64,000 bases of DNA, taken from the NCBI RefSeq assembly GCF_003367475.1, contig NZ_QRHA01000001.1:62001-126000 (forward strand), in the 5' to 3' direction. The stretch comes from Alteromonas aestuariivivens. Its GTDB lineage: Bacteria; Pseudomonadota; Gammaproteobacteria; Enterobacterales; Alteromonadaceae. A model generated the notes under the pieces. That model saw only the letters and a list, made by a program, of their open reading frames with translations. It searched no databases and was not told where the DNA came from. Position numbers and translations under genes: made by a program. Shown one piece after another: positions 8,000-16,972 of the stretch (position 1 is the stretch's first letter; the number at the start of each line of letters is the position of its first letter).

Positions 8000-8065
8000 A
8001 ACCGGCACACCCTCACGGGCGGCGGATTTTGAATCCGCTGCGTCTACCAATTCCGCCACTCTGGC
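7979..8065 (-). tRNA. tRNA-Leu, anticodon CAA
   Basis: The 87-base gene folds as a class II tRNA. The acceptor stem pairs GCCAGAG with CTCTGGT, and the D-loop reads GAATTGGTAGAC. The anticodon arm is GCGGA-TTCAAAA-TCCGC with anticodon CAA (reads UUG). A long variable arm typical of tRNA-Leu precedes the T-arm GCCGGTTCAAGTCCGGC. The CCA end is encoded. Its 3' end faces the repeat-bounded segment, and a strong promoter lies about 45 bases upstream. Confidence 0.95.
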
Positions 8066-8109
8066 ATTGATAGCTGTGCTTGACTAACACTTGCGTTGTT
8101 AGGCTGCGA

Positions 8110-8137
8110 ATTATAACTATGTCTGATTCGCTGGCAA
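8110..8137 (-). promoter_or_regulatory. Sigma-70 promoter of tRNA-Leu
   Basis: On the minus strand a -35 hexamer TTGCCA (8137-8132) and a perfect -10 TATAAT (8115-8110) are separated by 16 bases. Transcription would begin near 8103, about 38 bases before the tRNA. The rest of the 310-base gap up to the RDD gene shows no gene or other clear element. Confidence 0.8.
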
Positions 8138-8374
8138 GCCTTTTAACAAGATTTTTTGCAGGTGTTGGAACAAGTGGTCAAAATGTGCTCGGATTTTGAT
8201 GATCTTCAATTTTTAACACCGGGATCATTTTTCTCTGTGGGCTGTTCCAGCAGAAAATTTTGATTGCCATTTGCAACATGGAGAAAGCCGGAATCAAGTT
8301 CAAGTGGAGGCTGTATGCTGGCTATGGCACACTAACCGCCAATTTTTTAATGGTTATCTAACGGGTTGTTTGCA

Positions 8375-8923
8375 GTGTCGAATAAACAGCAACACATTAA
8401 CAAAATCAAGGTTGAGTCTGGTGATGGGGCAGAATCAGAACATATGCCCCGCGCTGGCTTTTTTCGCCGCTTGCTCGCCATGGTCTACGATACGCTGGTA
8501 GCTACGGCGGTTGGCATGTGTGCCGCCATGGTAATGCTTGTCCCGATGATTGTGCTGTTGAAAAACGGCGTGCTGGATTTGCAGGGCTATGCAGAGCCTG
8601 CAGACCTGATACAGGCTTCTTTGGGTTATAAAATCCTGCTCCAGAGTTGGGTTGTGTTGTGGGTAGCGGGTTTCTTTCTGTGGTTCTGGAAAAAGGGCGG
8701 TCAGACGATAGGAATGCGGGCGTGGCGTTTAAGGATTTACAGCACTGACGATCAGCCGATGACCTGGTCACGGCTGGCCTTGAGACTGGTTTCCTCTTTA
8801 TTGGGTTTGGGCACCTTGCTGGTATTGGTGGATTTCAAAAACAAACTCGCACTGCAAGACCGTGTTGCCAGAACCGAGGTGCTGAAACTAACCAAAGAAG
8901 CCAACCACCATAAAAACTGGTAG
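8375..8923 (+). CDS. RDD-family membrane protein
   Basis: The product is about 182 residues with an RDD domain. A first helix follows GFFRRLLAMVYDTLVA, which supplies the characteristic Arg and Asp. A second helix precedes KKGGQTIGMRAWRLRI, and a third lies near LALRLVSSLLGLGTLLVL before a charged tail. RDD proteins are small integral membrane proteins of mostly unknown function; some are linked to ion or compatible-solute transport. No ATG start fits. GTG at 8375 with GGG at 8363-8365 is chosen, and TTG at 8366 is an alternative. It is convergent with lptG, as RDD genes often are in related genomes. Confidence 0.8.
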   Translation: MSNKQQHINKIKVESGDGAESEHMPRAGFFRRLLAMVYDTLVATAVGMCAAMVMLVPMIVLLKNGVLDLQGYAEPADLIQASLGYKILLQSWVVLWVAGFFLWFWKKGGQTIGMRAWRLRIYSTDDQPMTWSRLALRLVSSLLGLGTLLVLVDFKNKLALQDRVARTEVLKLTKEANHHKNW

Positions 8924-8965
8924 TGGAGCTGCAATTTGCAGGCTACAAGTCGTCTAAGCCAGCAT

Positions 8966-10030
8966 TCACCGGCGCAGCAGTAAGGTGGCCACAATGGCAA
9001 ACAGCAGGCTGGGAAGCAGCGCGCCCAGGAACGGCGGCAACTGGTAAACCAGGCTTAATGGGCCAAACACTTCATTGGTGATGAAAAAGCCAAAGCCGGT
9101 GAGTACACCCATAATCACTCTGGCACCCATGGTTACGCTGCGCAGTGGGCCAAAAATGAACGACAAAGCCATCAGCAACATAACGCATATTGATACTGGT
9201 TGAAGAATTTTACGCCATAACGCCAGTTCATAGCGACTGGAGTCCTGATCGTTGTTGTCAAGGTAGCTGACATAATCAGCCAGCCCCTGAATGGACAATG
9301 CCTCCGGTTTTACCGCCACAATACCCAGTTTGTCCGGAGTCAGCGTAGAGCTCCATCGAACTTTGGGTTGTTCAGCTATCGACACTTCGGTTTCACTGAA
9401 TGTGGTTACGGAAACTCCGTTCAGCCACCAGGCCTGACCATCGTAGCTGCCCTGTTTGGCATAGGTGATGGCATTCAGCGTTAAGTCGGTATTGAAATCA
9501 AAAATGCTGATGTCCTGCAGAGACTCCCGGGTCAGAACCTGGCCGATGCTGACGAAATGATCGCCATCTTTGGCCCAGACCAGCTGATCGGAAGAAAACA
9601 GGCTGCCACCCGATATCGCCTGGGTGCGCAGTTCCTTGGCCTTGGCTTCACTGAACGGTGTCACCCATTCACCTACTGCCATTACAAACAGGATCATGAC
9701 CACTGCTGACTTCATTGCCGAGCCAATAATATTCCAGCGGCTCAGACCCGCCGCCTGCATCACCACCAGTTCACTGTTACTGGCCAGCAGGCCCATACCA
9801 ATTAGCCCGCCAAGCAAGGTCGCCATTGGAAAGAACTGCTCCAGATCACGGGGCAAACTCAACAGAACATAAGCCGCTGCTACAACCATGTCGTAGTCGC
9901 CTTCACCCAGTTTGCGCAGTTGTTCTACGAATTTGATCAGGGCACTCAGCCCTATCAGTACGGAAAGGGTAACGGTCACAGTGCCAAGCAAGGTACGGGC
10001 GATGTATAAATCGAGGATCTTGAACATCAT
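8966..10030 (-). CDS. lptG: LPS export ABC transporter permease LptG
   Basis: This 354-residue inner-membrane permease works with LptF, LptB and LptC to pull lipopolysaccharide out of the inner membrane and push it along the Lpt bridge. Helices are at both ends: the N-terminal set includes YIARTLLGTVTVTLSVLIGL and the C-terminal set runs from about residue 275. A periplasmic beta-jellyroll region of about 150 residues lies between them, the standard YjgP/YjgQ layout. Its ATG overlaps the lptF stop by 4 bases, so the two are translationally coupled. LptG rather than LptF is chosen from its second position in the operon and from its sequence. The protein looks complete. Confidence 0.93.
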   Translation of the reverse strand: MMFKILDLYIARTLLGTVTVTLSVLIGLSALIKFVEQLRKLGEGDYDMVVAAAYVLLSLPRDLEQFFPMATLLGGLIGMGLLASNSELVVMQAAGLSRWNIIGSAMKSAVVMILFVMAVGEWVTPFSEAKAKELRTQAISGGSLFSSDQLVWAKDGDHFVSIGQVLTRESLQDISIFDFNTDLTLNAITYAKQGSYDGQAWWLNGVSVTTFSETEVSIAEQPKVRWSSTLTPDKLGIVAVKPEALSIQGLADYVSYLDNNDQDSSRYELALWRKILQPVSICVMLLMALSFIFGPLRSVTMGARVIMGVLTGFGFFITNEVFGPLSLVYQLPPFLGALLPSLLFAIVATLLLRR

Positions 10031-11130
10031 TTCCTCCCCAGTAATTTCGCCCGCAATTGGGTGCCGGTTTTACGATCCCGAACAATCAGGGTCACTCCAA
10101 TGATCAGCATGATGCCATGAACCCACCATAATCCAACGGATGTAGGCATTTTACCGTCTTCCAGCAAGCGGCGGCTGGCAAGCAGAAGCAGAAAATAGCC
10201 AAGATACAGCAGAATAGCCGGGAACATTTTGCCAAAGCGCCCTTGGCGGGGATCAACCGAACTCAGGGGCACGGCGATGAGCACCAGAAATGGAATCGAC
10301 AGCGGGATTGCCAGTCGCCATTGCAATTCCGCATGAGCTTCAATGGAATCGTCGTTCAACAATTCAGCTGTAGAAAGGACACTTACTTTGCGTCGCTGCT
10401 GCTCTGGGCTGGAATCGCTGATCTGGATTTGGTATTCGTCAAACGCCACTTTGCGATAATTTTTGAGCCCCTGAACGCCTTCGTACTGCACTCCCTCATT
10501 GAGCACCAGTGTACGGGTGCCGTCAGAATTAGTATTCACATTACCGCTTTGGGCGTACACCACACGTACTTTCTGCTCCCCAAGTTCATTTTGGTGCTGG
10601 GAGAGAAATACCCGGTTGAGTGAATTATTTCCGGAGTCAACGTCGTGGACAAAAATCACCGCTTTTTCGTTGCCGGTTTGCTGGAACCGGCCCGGAATTA
10701 TGGCGGAAAAACTGGCTTCGGAGCGGGCCTTTTCGCGCAATTCATATTCATTCTGCGCGGCAGAGGGGGACAGGTAAAGGGTGATAACTCCAGTGACGAC
10801 CATGATCAGCAGTGACAAAAACAGCATCACCCTGGCAACGTACCATTCACTGATACCGCAGGCCCGCATTACAGTCATTTCACTGTCTACGTACAGGCGC
10901 CCGTGAGCCAGCATAATGCCAAGGTAGGCACTGATGGGCAGTACCAAAGAAGATAATATGGGCGCATACAGAGCCAAAAAGCCCGCCACCAGCCCGGCAG
11001 GGATGTCACCATCGGAGGCGTCACCGAGGACCCGCACAAATCGTAAAGTGATGAAAATGGCCATCAGAATAAAAAAGATGGCAAGTTGCGACTTCAGCGT
11101 TTCCTTTAGCAAATAGCGAAAAATCAGCAT
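10027..11130 (-). CDS. lptF: LPS export ABC transporter permease LptF
   Basis: This 367-residue partner of LptG is the first gene of the pair. It opens MLIFRYLLKETLKSQLAIFF, a family-typical start, and has the same six-helix plan with a large periplasmic domain in the middle. Helices and coupling loops near residues 65-100 include SAYLGIMLAHGRLYVDSEM and VMRACGIS, the segment that contacts LptB in known structures. It is transcribed away from pepA across a 269-base region that must contain both promoters. This divergent lptFG/pepA arrangement is common in gammaproteobacteria and marks the region as core chromosome. The start is the ATG at 11130. Confidence 0.93.
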   Translation of the reverse strand: MLIFRYLLKETLKSQLAIFFILMAIFITLRFVRVLGDASDGDIPAGLVAGFLALYAPILSSLVLPISAYLGIMLAHGRLYVDSEMTVMRACGISEWYVARVMLFLSLLIMVVTGVITLYLSPSAAQNEYELREKARSEASFSAIIPGRFQQTGNEKAVIFVHDVDSGNNSLNRVFLSQHQNELGEQKVRVVYAQSGNVNTNSDGTRTLVLNEGVQYEGVQGLKNYRKVAFDEYQIQISDSSPEQQRRKVSVLSTAELLNDDSIEAHAELQWRLAIPLSIPFLVLIAVPLSSVDPRQGRFGKMFPAILLYLGYFLLLLASRRLLEDGKMPTSVGLWWVHGIMLIIGVTLIVRDRKTGTQLRAKLLGRK

Positions 11131-11399
11131 CGCGGCCCTACGGGAAAATTTGGATTTTTAGTGAAAGAAACCACAATCTTGAGTAAACTTACTGTTTTTA
11201 CAAGTTTTGCCTGTAATCATTTTCCGTTTGCATGAATCCCATGCGCAATGACGCCTTTATCGGGTGCCGATTTGGTCAATTTGCGCTCTTCTTCGTCAGC
11301 ATGCAAGTCAGGCTGCGTATTAAAACATAAAGCAGCGCAAAACGTTATTTGTATTTAGTTATCATGCAAACACCCCTGCAACAATAGCGAGGTATTATC

Positions 11400-12905
11400 G
11401 TGGAGTTTAGTGTAAAAAGTGGCAGTCCGGAAAAACAACGCAGCGCTTGTATAGTGGTGGGCGTGTTTGAGCCACGACGCTTAACTGCGGTGGCTGAGCA
11501 ATTGGATGAAATCAGCGAAGGGTACATCAGCAATCTGCTGCGCCGGGGAGACCTGGAAGGCAAGGCCGGGCAAATGCTGTTGCTGCACCATGTGCCGAAT
11601 GTTCTCAGTGAACGTGTACTGCTGGTGGGGTGTGGGAAGGAGCGGGAACTGGATGAACGCCAGTACAAGCAAATCATTTCCAAAACCATCAAAACGCTGA
11701 ATGAAACCGGCTCCATGGAGGCGGTGTGCTTTTTGACTGAATTGCATGTGAAAGGGCGCGACACATACTGGAAAGTGCGTCAGGCGGTGGAAGCCACCGA
11801 AGACACCCTGTACACCTTTATGCAACTCAAAACCAAGAAAGGTGAGCCTCGTCGCCCATTGCGCAAGATTGTATTTAACGTTCCGACCCGCCGTGAACTG
11901 ACAGTGGGCGAGCGGGCCGTCGAACACGGGCTCGCCATTTCCAAAGGGGCGAAGACCACCAAAGACGTCGCCAACCTGCCACCAAATATCTGCAACCCTG
12001 CATACCTTTGGCAGCAGGCCCAGGCGTTGGCAGCGGAGTATGATTCCGTTACTGCCGAAGTGGTAAACGAAGCGCAGATGTCCGAACTGGGTATGCAGGC
12101 GTATCTGGCCGTTGGCCGGGGTTCAGACAATGAATCACTGATGAGCATCATGTACCACCGTGGTGGGCCGGATAATCAGCCTCCGATTGTTCTGGTCGGC
12201 AAGGGGCTTACCTTCGATTCTGGCGGTATCTCAATCAAGCCAGGTGATGGCATGGATGAGATGAAATACGACATGGGCGGGGCTGCTTCTGTGTTAGGCG
12301 TAATGCATACGGTAGCAGCACTGAATCTGCCGATTAATGTGATTGGTGTTCTGGCTGGCTGTGAAAACATGCCCGACGGCAATGCTTATCGCCCCGGTGA
12401 CATTCTCACCACCATGTCCGGTCAAACCGTTGAGGTACTCAATACCGATGCGGAAGGACGTTTAGTACTCTGCGACGCTCTAACCTACGTCGAGCGTTAT
12501 GAACCAGAGTTGGTGATTGATGTGGCTACCCTGACCGGTGCCTGTATCATTGCTTTGGGCCACCATGCCACCGGCCTGATGAGCACGCACAACCCGCTGG
12601 CTCACGAATTAATGAACGCTTCTGAGCAAAGTTCTGATCGGGCCTGGCGTTTGCCGGTATGGGATGAATACCAGGATCAGCTGGAAAGCCCGTTTGCTGA
12701 CATGACCAACCTCGGGGGCCGCCCTGCAGGTTCCATTACCGCGGCGTGTTTCCTGTCCCGCTTCACCAAAAAATACAACTGGGCGCATCTGGATATTGCC
12801 GGAACGGCCTGGCGCAGTGGCAAGAACAAAGGCGCCACCGGCCGCCCGGTACCCATGCTGTCACAGTTTCTGATGAACCGTGCAGGTATAAAGCAAGAGG
12901 ATTAA
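11400..12905 (+). CDS. pepA: Leucyl aminopeptidase PepA (M17)
   Basis: This 501-residue, probably hexameric metallo-aminopeptidase removes N-terminal residues such as Leu from peptides. In E. coli the same protein also binds DNA in carAB control and Xer recombination. The M17 signatures are clear: [15 protein letters not shown] with metal-binding Lys and Asp near residue 270, and [14 protein letters not shown] with the metal-binding Asp and Glu plus the catalytic Arg near residue 355. The start is a GTG at 11400 with GAGG at 11389-11392. It heads the pepA-holC-valS operon, with holC starting 6 bases after its stop. Length and motifs indicate an intact enzyme. Confidence 0.96.
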   Translation: MEFSVKSGSPEKQRSACIVVGVFEPRRLTAVAEQLDEISEGYISNLLRRGDLEGKAGQMLLLHHVPNVLSERVLLVGCGKERELDERQYKQIISKTIKTLNETGSMEAVCFLTELHVKGRDTYWKVRQAVEATEDTLYTFMQLKTKKGEPRRPLRKIVFNVPTRRELTVGERAVEHGLAISKGAKTTKDVANLPPNICNPAYLWQQAQALAAEYDSVTAEVVNEAQMSELGMQAYLAVGRGSDNESLMSIMYHRGGPDNQPPIVLVGKGLTFDSGGISIKPGDGMDEMKYDMGGAASVLGVMHTVAALNLPINVIGVLAGCENMPDGNAYRPGDILTTMSGQTVEVLNTDAEGRLVLCDALTYVERYEPELVIDVATLTGACIIALGHHATGLMSTHNPLAHELMNASEQSSDRAWRLPVWDEYQDQLESPFADMTNLGGRPAGSITAACFLSRFTKKYNWAHLDIAGTAWRSGKNKGATGRPVPMLSQFLMNRAGIKQED

Positions 12906-12911
12906 GCCGTT

Positions 12912-13340
12912 ATGCCTCAGGTGACGTTTTACGCTTTGTCGGCTCAGGATGATGCCGCCGCAAAGCAGGCTTGTGCGCTGGCTGCAGATGCCGCCGGTCG
13001 CCGTCAGCGCTGCAGTATTTTGTGCCCGGATCAGCAAACCGCTGAACGGGTGGACGAGTTACTGTGGCAGTTGCCGGCGGAGCGCTTCGTGCCGCACAAT
13101 CTGTTTGGCGAGGGCCCTGGCAGCGGTACCCCGGTTGAAATTTGCTGGCAGCAAAGTCAGCTTTCCCGCCGCCCCTTCGTGATAAACTTAAGCCAAGCCA
13201 TGCTGAGCGCACCTCAGCAACACCAAACCATTATCGATTTTGTGCCCCAGCCTGAAGAACAAAAGCAGGCGGCACGTATCCGTTATAAACAGTATCAGCA
13301 GGCCGGCTGCACCATGCAGTTTTTGTCGGCCGAGAATTGA
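12912..13340 (+). CDS. holC: DNA polymerase III chi subunit HolC
   Basis: This 142-residue protein of the clamp loader links the polymerase III holoenzyme to single-strand binding protein. It matches the chi family in the opening VTFYALS, in the [26 protein letters not shown] region and in the block [10 protein letters not shown]. The C terminus contains [17 protein letters not shown]. Position between pepA and valS is the usual one in gammaproteobacteria. Its ATG follows the pepA stop by 6 bases and its own stop lies 8 bases before the valS ATG, so the three genes form a tight operon. Confidence 0.92.
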   Translation: MPQVTFYALSAQDDAAAKQACALAADAAGRRQRCSILCPDQQTAERVDELLWQLPAERFVPHNLFGEGPGSGTPVEICWQQSQLSRRPFVINLSQAMLSAPQQHQTIIDFVPQPEEQKQAARIRYKQYQQAGCTMQFLSAEN

Positions 13341-13348
13341 GAGTAAGT

Positions 13349-16132
13349 ATGGATAAAACCTTCGAACCGCAATCCATTGAGCAGCAGTGTTATCAGCAAT
13401 GGGAATCCAACGGCCTGTTTAAGGCCTCCGGTAGCGGTGATCCTTATTGTATTTTGCTGCCTCCTCCTAATGTAACCGGCAGCCTGCACATGGGCCATGC
13501 CTTTCAGCACACCATTATGGATGCACTGACCCGCTACCACCGCATGAAGGGCGACAATACCCTTTGGCAGGTGGGAACGGATCACGCTGGCATCGCTACC
13601 CAGATGGTAGTAGAGCGCCAGCTTAATGCCGAGGGCAAAACCCGTCACGATCTGGGCCGGGAAGACTTTCTGAGCAAAGTCTGGGAATGGAAAGCGCACA
13701 GTGGCGGCACCATTACCCAGCAAATGCGTCGCCTGGGCACATCACCGGACTGGGATCGTGAAGTGTTTACCATGGATGACAACCTGTCCAAAGCGGTGAC
13801 TGAGGTATTCGTCAAACTGCATGAAGAAGGTTTGATTTATCGCGGCAAGCGTCTGGTTAACTGGGATCCGGTATTGCACACAGCGGTGTCCGATCTGGAA
13901 GTGGTGAATGAAGAAGAAGCCGGCTTCATGTGGCACATGCGCTACCCGCTGGCTGATGGCAGCGGCCACATTGTGGTGGCTACTACCCGCCCGGAGACCA
14001 TGCTCGGCGACACCGCTGTGGCGGTGCACCCGGAAGATGAACGTTATCAGGATTTCATCGGTAAAGAGATCAAGCTGCCGCTGACTGGCCGCCTTATCCC
14101 CATTATTGCAGATGACTATGTTGACCCGGAATTCGGTACAGGGTGCGTTAAAATTACTCCGGCGCACGATTTCAATGACTACGACATGGGTAAGCGGCAT
14201 AACCTGCCCATGATCAATGTGCTGACCGCGGACGCCAAAATCAACGATGAAGCCCCCGAAGCTTATCGTGGCATGGATCGCTTTGACGCGCGCAAACAGA
14301 TCGTTGCCGATCTCGACGCTGCTGGGCTGCTGGTCAAAATTGACGATCACAAACTCAAAGTACCGCGCGGCGATCGCACCGGTGCAGTCATTGAACCTTA
14401 TCTGACTGACCAGTGGTATGTTGCGGTGGAATCTTTGGCCAAACCGGCCATTGAAGCTGTAGAGAGCGGTGAGATTCGCTTTATACCGGAGAACTGGAAC
14501 AAAACTTATTACCAGTGGATGCATAACATCCAGGATTGGTGTATTTCACGCCAGTTGTGGTGGGGCCACCGCATTCCTGCCTGGTATGACGACAGCAACA
14601 ATGTGTACGTTGGGCGTGACGAAGCTGAAGTGCGTGCAAAATACAGCCTGACTGACGATGTTACCTTGCGCCAGGATGAAGACGTACTGGATACCTGGTT
14701 CTCCTCTGCATTGTGGCCGTTTGCCACCATGGGCTGGCCGGAACAAACCCCTGAGCTGGAAACCTTTGTACCATCCTCGGTGCTGGTTACCGGTTTTGAC
14801 ATCATTTTCTTCTGGGTTGCCCGGATGATCATGATGACCAAGAAATTCACCGGCAAGATCCCATTCAGAGACATTTACATCACCGGTCTGATTCGGGATG
14901 AAAGCGGCGACAAGATGTCCAAGTCCAAGGGCAACGTGCTTGACCCGATTGACTTGATTGACGGTATAGATTTGGAATCTTTGGTTGCCAAACGTACGTC
15001 CGGCATGATGCAGCCGCAGCTGGCGGAAAAAATCGCCAAGCGTACCCGCAAACAGTTTTCTGAGGGGATCAACGCCTATGGAACTGACGCCCTGCGCTTT
15101 ACTTTTGCGGCCATGGCGTCAACCAGCCGTGATATCAACTTTGATATGGGCCGGGTAGAAGGCTATCGCAATTTCTGTAACAAGATTTGGAATGCCTCAC
15201 GGTTCGTGTTGATGAATACTGAGACGGAAGATACCGGTCGAGATGGTGGTGAAATGGTGCTGAGCCTGGCGGATCGCTGGATTTGGGCCCGCTTCCAGCA
15301 AACACTGAAAGAATTTGAAGCGGCGCTGGCAGACTACCGCTTTGATATTGCCGCTAATCTGGTTTACGAGTTTACCTGGAACCAGTTCTGTGACTGGTAT
15401 CTGGAACTGACCAAGCCGGTACTGAACAGTGATGCCAGCAGTGAAGCGGAAAAGCGTGGTACACGTCATACCCTTATCAACGTGCTTGAACACTTGATGC
15501 GCCTGTTGCACCCGTTCATGCCTTACATTACCGAAACCATCTGGCAGCGGGTGGTTCCGCTGAGCACCCTTCAACTTAAGGGTGACAGTGAGCAGCCCAG
15601 CATCATGGTACAGGCGTTCCCTGAACAGGATGCCAGTAAGCAAGATGAACAGGTTCTCAGCGATATTGAATGGGTAAAACGCTTTATTGTCGGCATTCGT
15701 AATATTCGTGGTGAAATGGACATTTCCCCCAACAAGCCGCTTAATGCCCTGCTGAAGCATGTGAGTGCGGAAGACAGCCGCAAATTGGATGCCGCCCGTG
15801 GTTTCATCGACAAGCTGGCTCGTCTGGAATCCGTTAAGGTGCTGGGGGCGGATGAATCGGCTCCGGCCAGTGCCACTGCACTGGTGGGCGACATGGAGAT
15901 CCTTATCCCCATGGCCGGTTTGATAGACAAGGACGCGGAATTGTCCCGTCTGGCCAAGGCACTCGACAAGGCTGAAAAAGAAGTCGCCAGAACCCAGGGT
16001 AAACTTTCAAACGAAAAATTTGTCAGTAATGCGCCTGAAGCGGTGATTGAGAAAGAGCGTGCCAAGCTTGCCGATGCGGAGTCTCAACTGGAGAAACTTA
16101 AACAGCAGCATGCAACCATCAGCGCGCTGTAA
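13349..16132 (+). CDS. valS: Valyl-tRNA synthetase
   Basis: The 927-residue class I synthetase charges tRNA-Val. The HIGH motif appears as [14 protein letters not shown] near residue 42 and the KMSKS loop as [12 protein letters not shown] near residue 523. The editing domain lies between them, with the conserved [15 protein letters not shown]. The C-terminal 65 residues form the coiled-coil arm ([17 protein letters not shown]) that contacts tRNA. The ATG at 13349 is used; an upstream in-frame TTG at 13337 overlaps holC and has no better ribosome site. A strong terminator follows the gene. Nothing suggests damage. Confidence 0.97.
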   Translation: MDKTFEPQSIEQQCYQQWESNGLFKASGSGDPYCILLPPPNVTGSLHMGHAFQHTIMDALTRYHRMKGDNTLWQVGTDHAGIATQMVVERQLNAEGKTRHDLGREDFLSKVWEWKAHSGGTITQQMRRLGTSPDWDREVFTMDDNLSKAVTEVFVKLHEEGLIYRGKRLVNWDPVLHTAVSDLEVVNEEEAGFMWHMRYPLADGSGHIVVATTRPETMLGDTAVAVHPEDERYQDFIGKEIKLPLTGRLIPIIADDYVDPEFGTGCVKITPAHDFNDYDMGKRHNLPMINVLTADAKINDEAPEAYRGMDRFDARKQIVADLDAAGLLVKIDDHKLKVPRGDRTGAVIEPYLTDQWYVAVESLAKPAIEAVESGEIRFIPENWNKTYYQWMHNIQDWCISRQLWWGHRIPAWYDDSNNVYVGRDEAEVRAKYSLTDDVTLRQDEDVLDTWFSSALWPFATMGWPEQTPELETFVPSSVLVTGFDIIFFWVARMIMMTKKFTGKIPFRDIYITGLIRDESGDKMSKSKGNVLDPIDLIDGIDLESLVAKRTSGMMQPQLAEKIAKRTRKQFSEGINAYGTDALRFTFAAMASTSRDINFDMGRVEGYRNFCNKIWNASRFVLMNTETEDTGRDGGEMVLSLADRWIWARFQQTLKEFEAALADYRFDIAANLVYEFTWNQFCDWYLELTKPVLNSDASSEAEKRGTRHTLINVLEHLMRLLHPFMPYITETIWQRVVPLSTLQLKGDSEQPSIMVQAFPEQDASKQDEQVLSDIEWVKRFIVGIRNIRGEMDISPNKPLNALLKHVSAEDSRKLDAARGFIDKLARLESVKVLGADESAPASATALVGDMEILIPMAGLIDKDAELSRLAKALDKAEKEVARTQGKLSNEKFVSNAPEAVIEKERAKLADAESQLEKLKQQHATISAL

Positions 16133-16152
16133 AGTAAGGTCACATTAAACGA

Positions 16153-16189
16153 AAAATCACCACGCCATTATGAGGTGGTGATTTTTTTT
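16153..16189 (+). terminator. Terminator after valS, overlapping the moeB end
   Basis: An AT-flanked stem pairs AAAATCACCAC with GTGGTGATTTT around an 11-base loop and continues into eight Ts on the plus strand. The right arm also encodes the last codons of moeB on the minus strand, where the matching A-run gives a T-run. It may therefore stop transcripts in both directions. Confidence 0.85.
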
Positions 16190-16938
16190 GTGCCACAGGC
16201 GGGGCAATCCGGCCTTTTGGGCAGGGTAAACTGGTTCCATTCGCCAGTCATGGCATCATACGTCTGCAACTTCCCACACAGTGGCTGGCCGAAACCGGTG
16301 AGTATTTTAATGGCTTCTAACGCCTGCATATTGCCCATTATCCCCACCACTGGCGCCATGACGCCGTTTTCGACACAGCTCAGTTCCAGTTCACCGAACA
16401 GGCTGCTCACGCATTCATAGCAGGGGTTGGAATCGCCGGGAATATAACTGCTGAGCTGGCCTTCCATACGAATGGCGGCAGCGGACACCAGCGGGATAGC
16501 GCGTTCCAGCGACAGGCGGTTTAGCAATTGGCGGCTGTTGAGGTTGTCAGTGCAGTCGATGATGATGTCGAGGTTATCCGGAAGGGTTGTGATGCTGGCT
16601 TCTGTAAAGGCATGGTTTAAACAGTCAATCTGGCAGTCCGGGTTTAACCGGTTTAATACCTGGCGCGCGGCAACGACCTTGAGTTCACCCACTTGCTGCT
16701 CATCGAACAGCACCTGGCGGGGGAGATTGGAGGCGTCGACGGTATCTGCGTCCATTATCAGAATGTGTCCAATACCGCTGGAAACCAGATACTGGCTGCA
16801 GGCACACCCCAGGCCGCCCATTCCCACAATCAATGCTGAGCTATCTGCAAGGGCTTCCTGCCTGTCTATGTCGAAGCCCGGCAGCAGGATCTGGCGGTTA
16901 TAACGAAGTGCCTGGCGGTGTGTCAGTGGGCTACTCAT
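16168..16938 (-). CDS. moeB: Molybdopterin-synthase adenylyltransferase MoeB
   Basis: The 256-residue protein belongs to the ThiF/MoeB/HesA family, which adenylates the C-terminal glycine of a ubiquitin-like sulfur carrier. The nucleotide-binding loop is VGMGGLGCACSQYL near residue 38, IIDCTDNLNSR near residue 126 carries the catalytic Asp, and two zinc pairs, CYEC and CPAC, are present. The ATG at 16938 gives the family's normal N terminus (LRYNRQILLPGFD). A longer frame to 16995 would overlap the upstream gene. MoeB is preferred to ThiF because no thiamine genes are nearby and a molybdoenzyme is encoded in the window. ThiF activity cannot be excluded. Confidence 0.8.
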   Translation of the reverse strand: MSSPLTHRQALRYNRQILLPGFDIDRQEALADSSALIVGMGGLGCACSQYLVSSGIGHILIMDADTVDASNLPRQVLFDEQQVGELKVVAARQVLNRLNPDCQIDCLNHAFTEASITTLPDNLDIIIDCTDNLNSRQLLNRLSLERAIPLVSAAAIRMEGQLSSYIPGDSNPCYECVSSLFGELELSCVENGVMAPVVGIMGNMQALEAIKILTGFGQPLCGKLQTYDAMTGEWNQFTLPKRPDCPACGTKKITTS

Positions 16939-16972
16939 AGTGAATTCAGGGCCGTGTTTACATGGAGTTGTA

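Noticed and set aside
13742..14524. 260-codon frame antisense to valS
   Set aside because: Lies entirely within the conserved catalytic part of valS and shows no independent domain or ribosome site.
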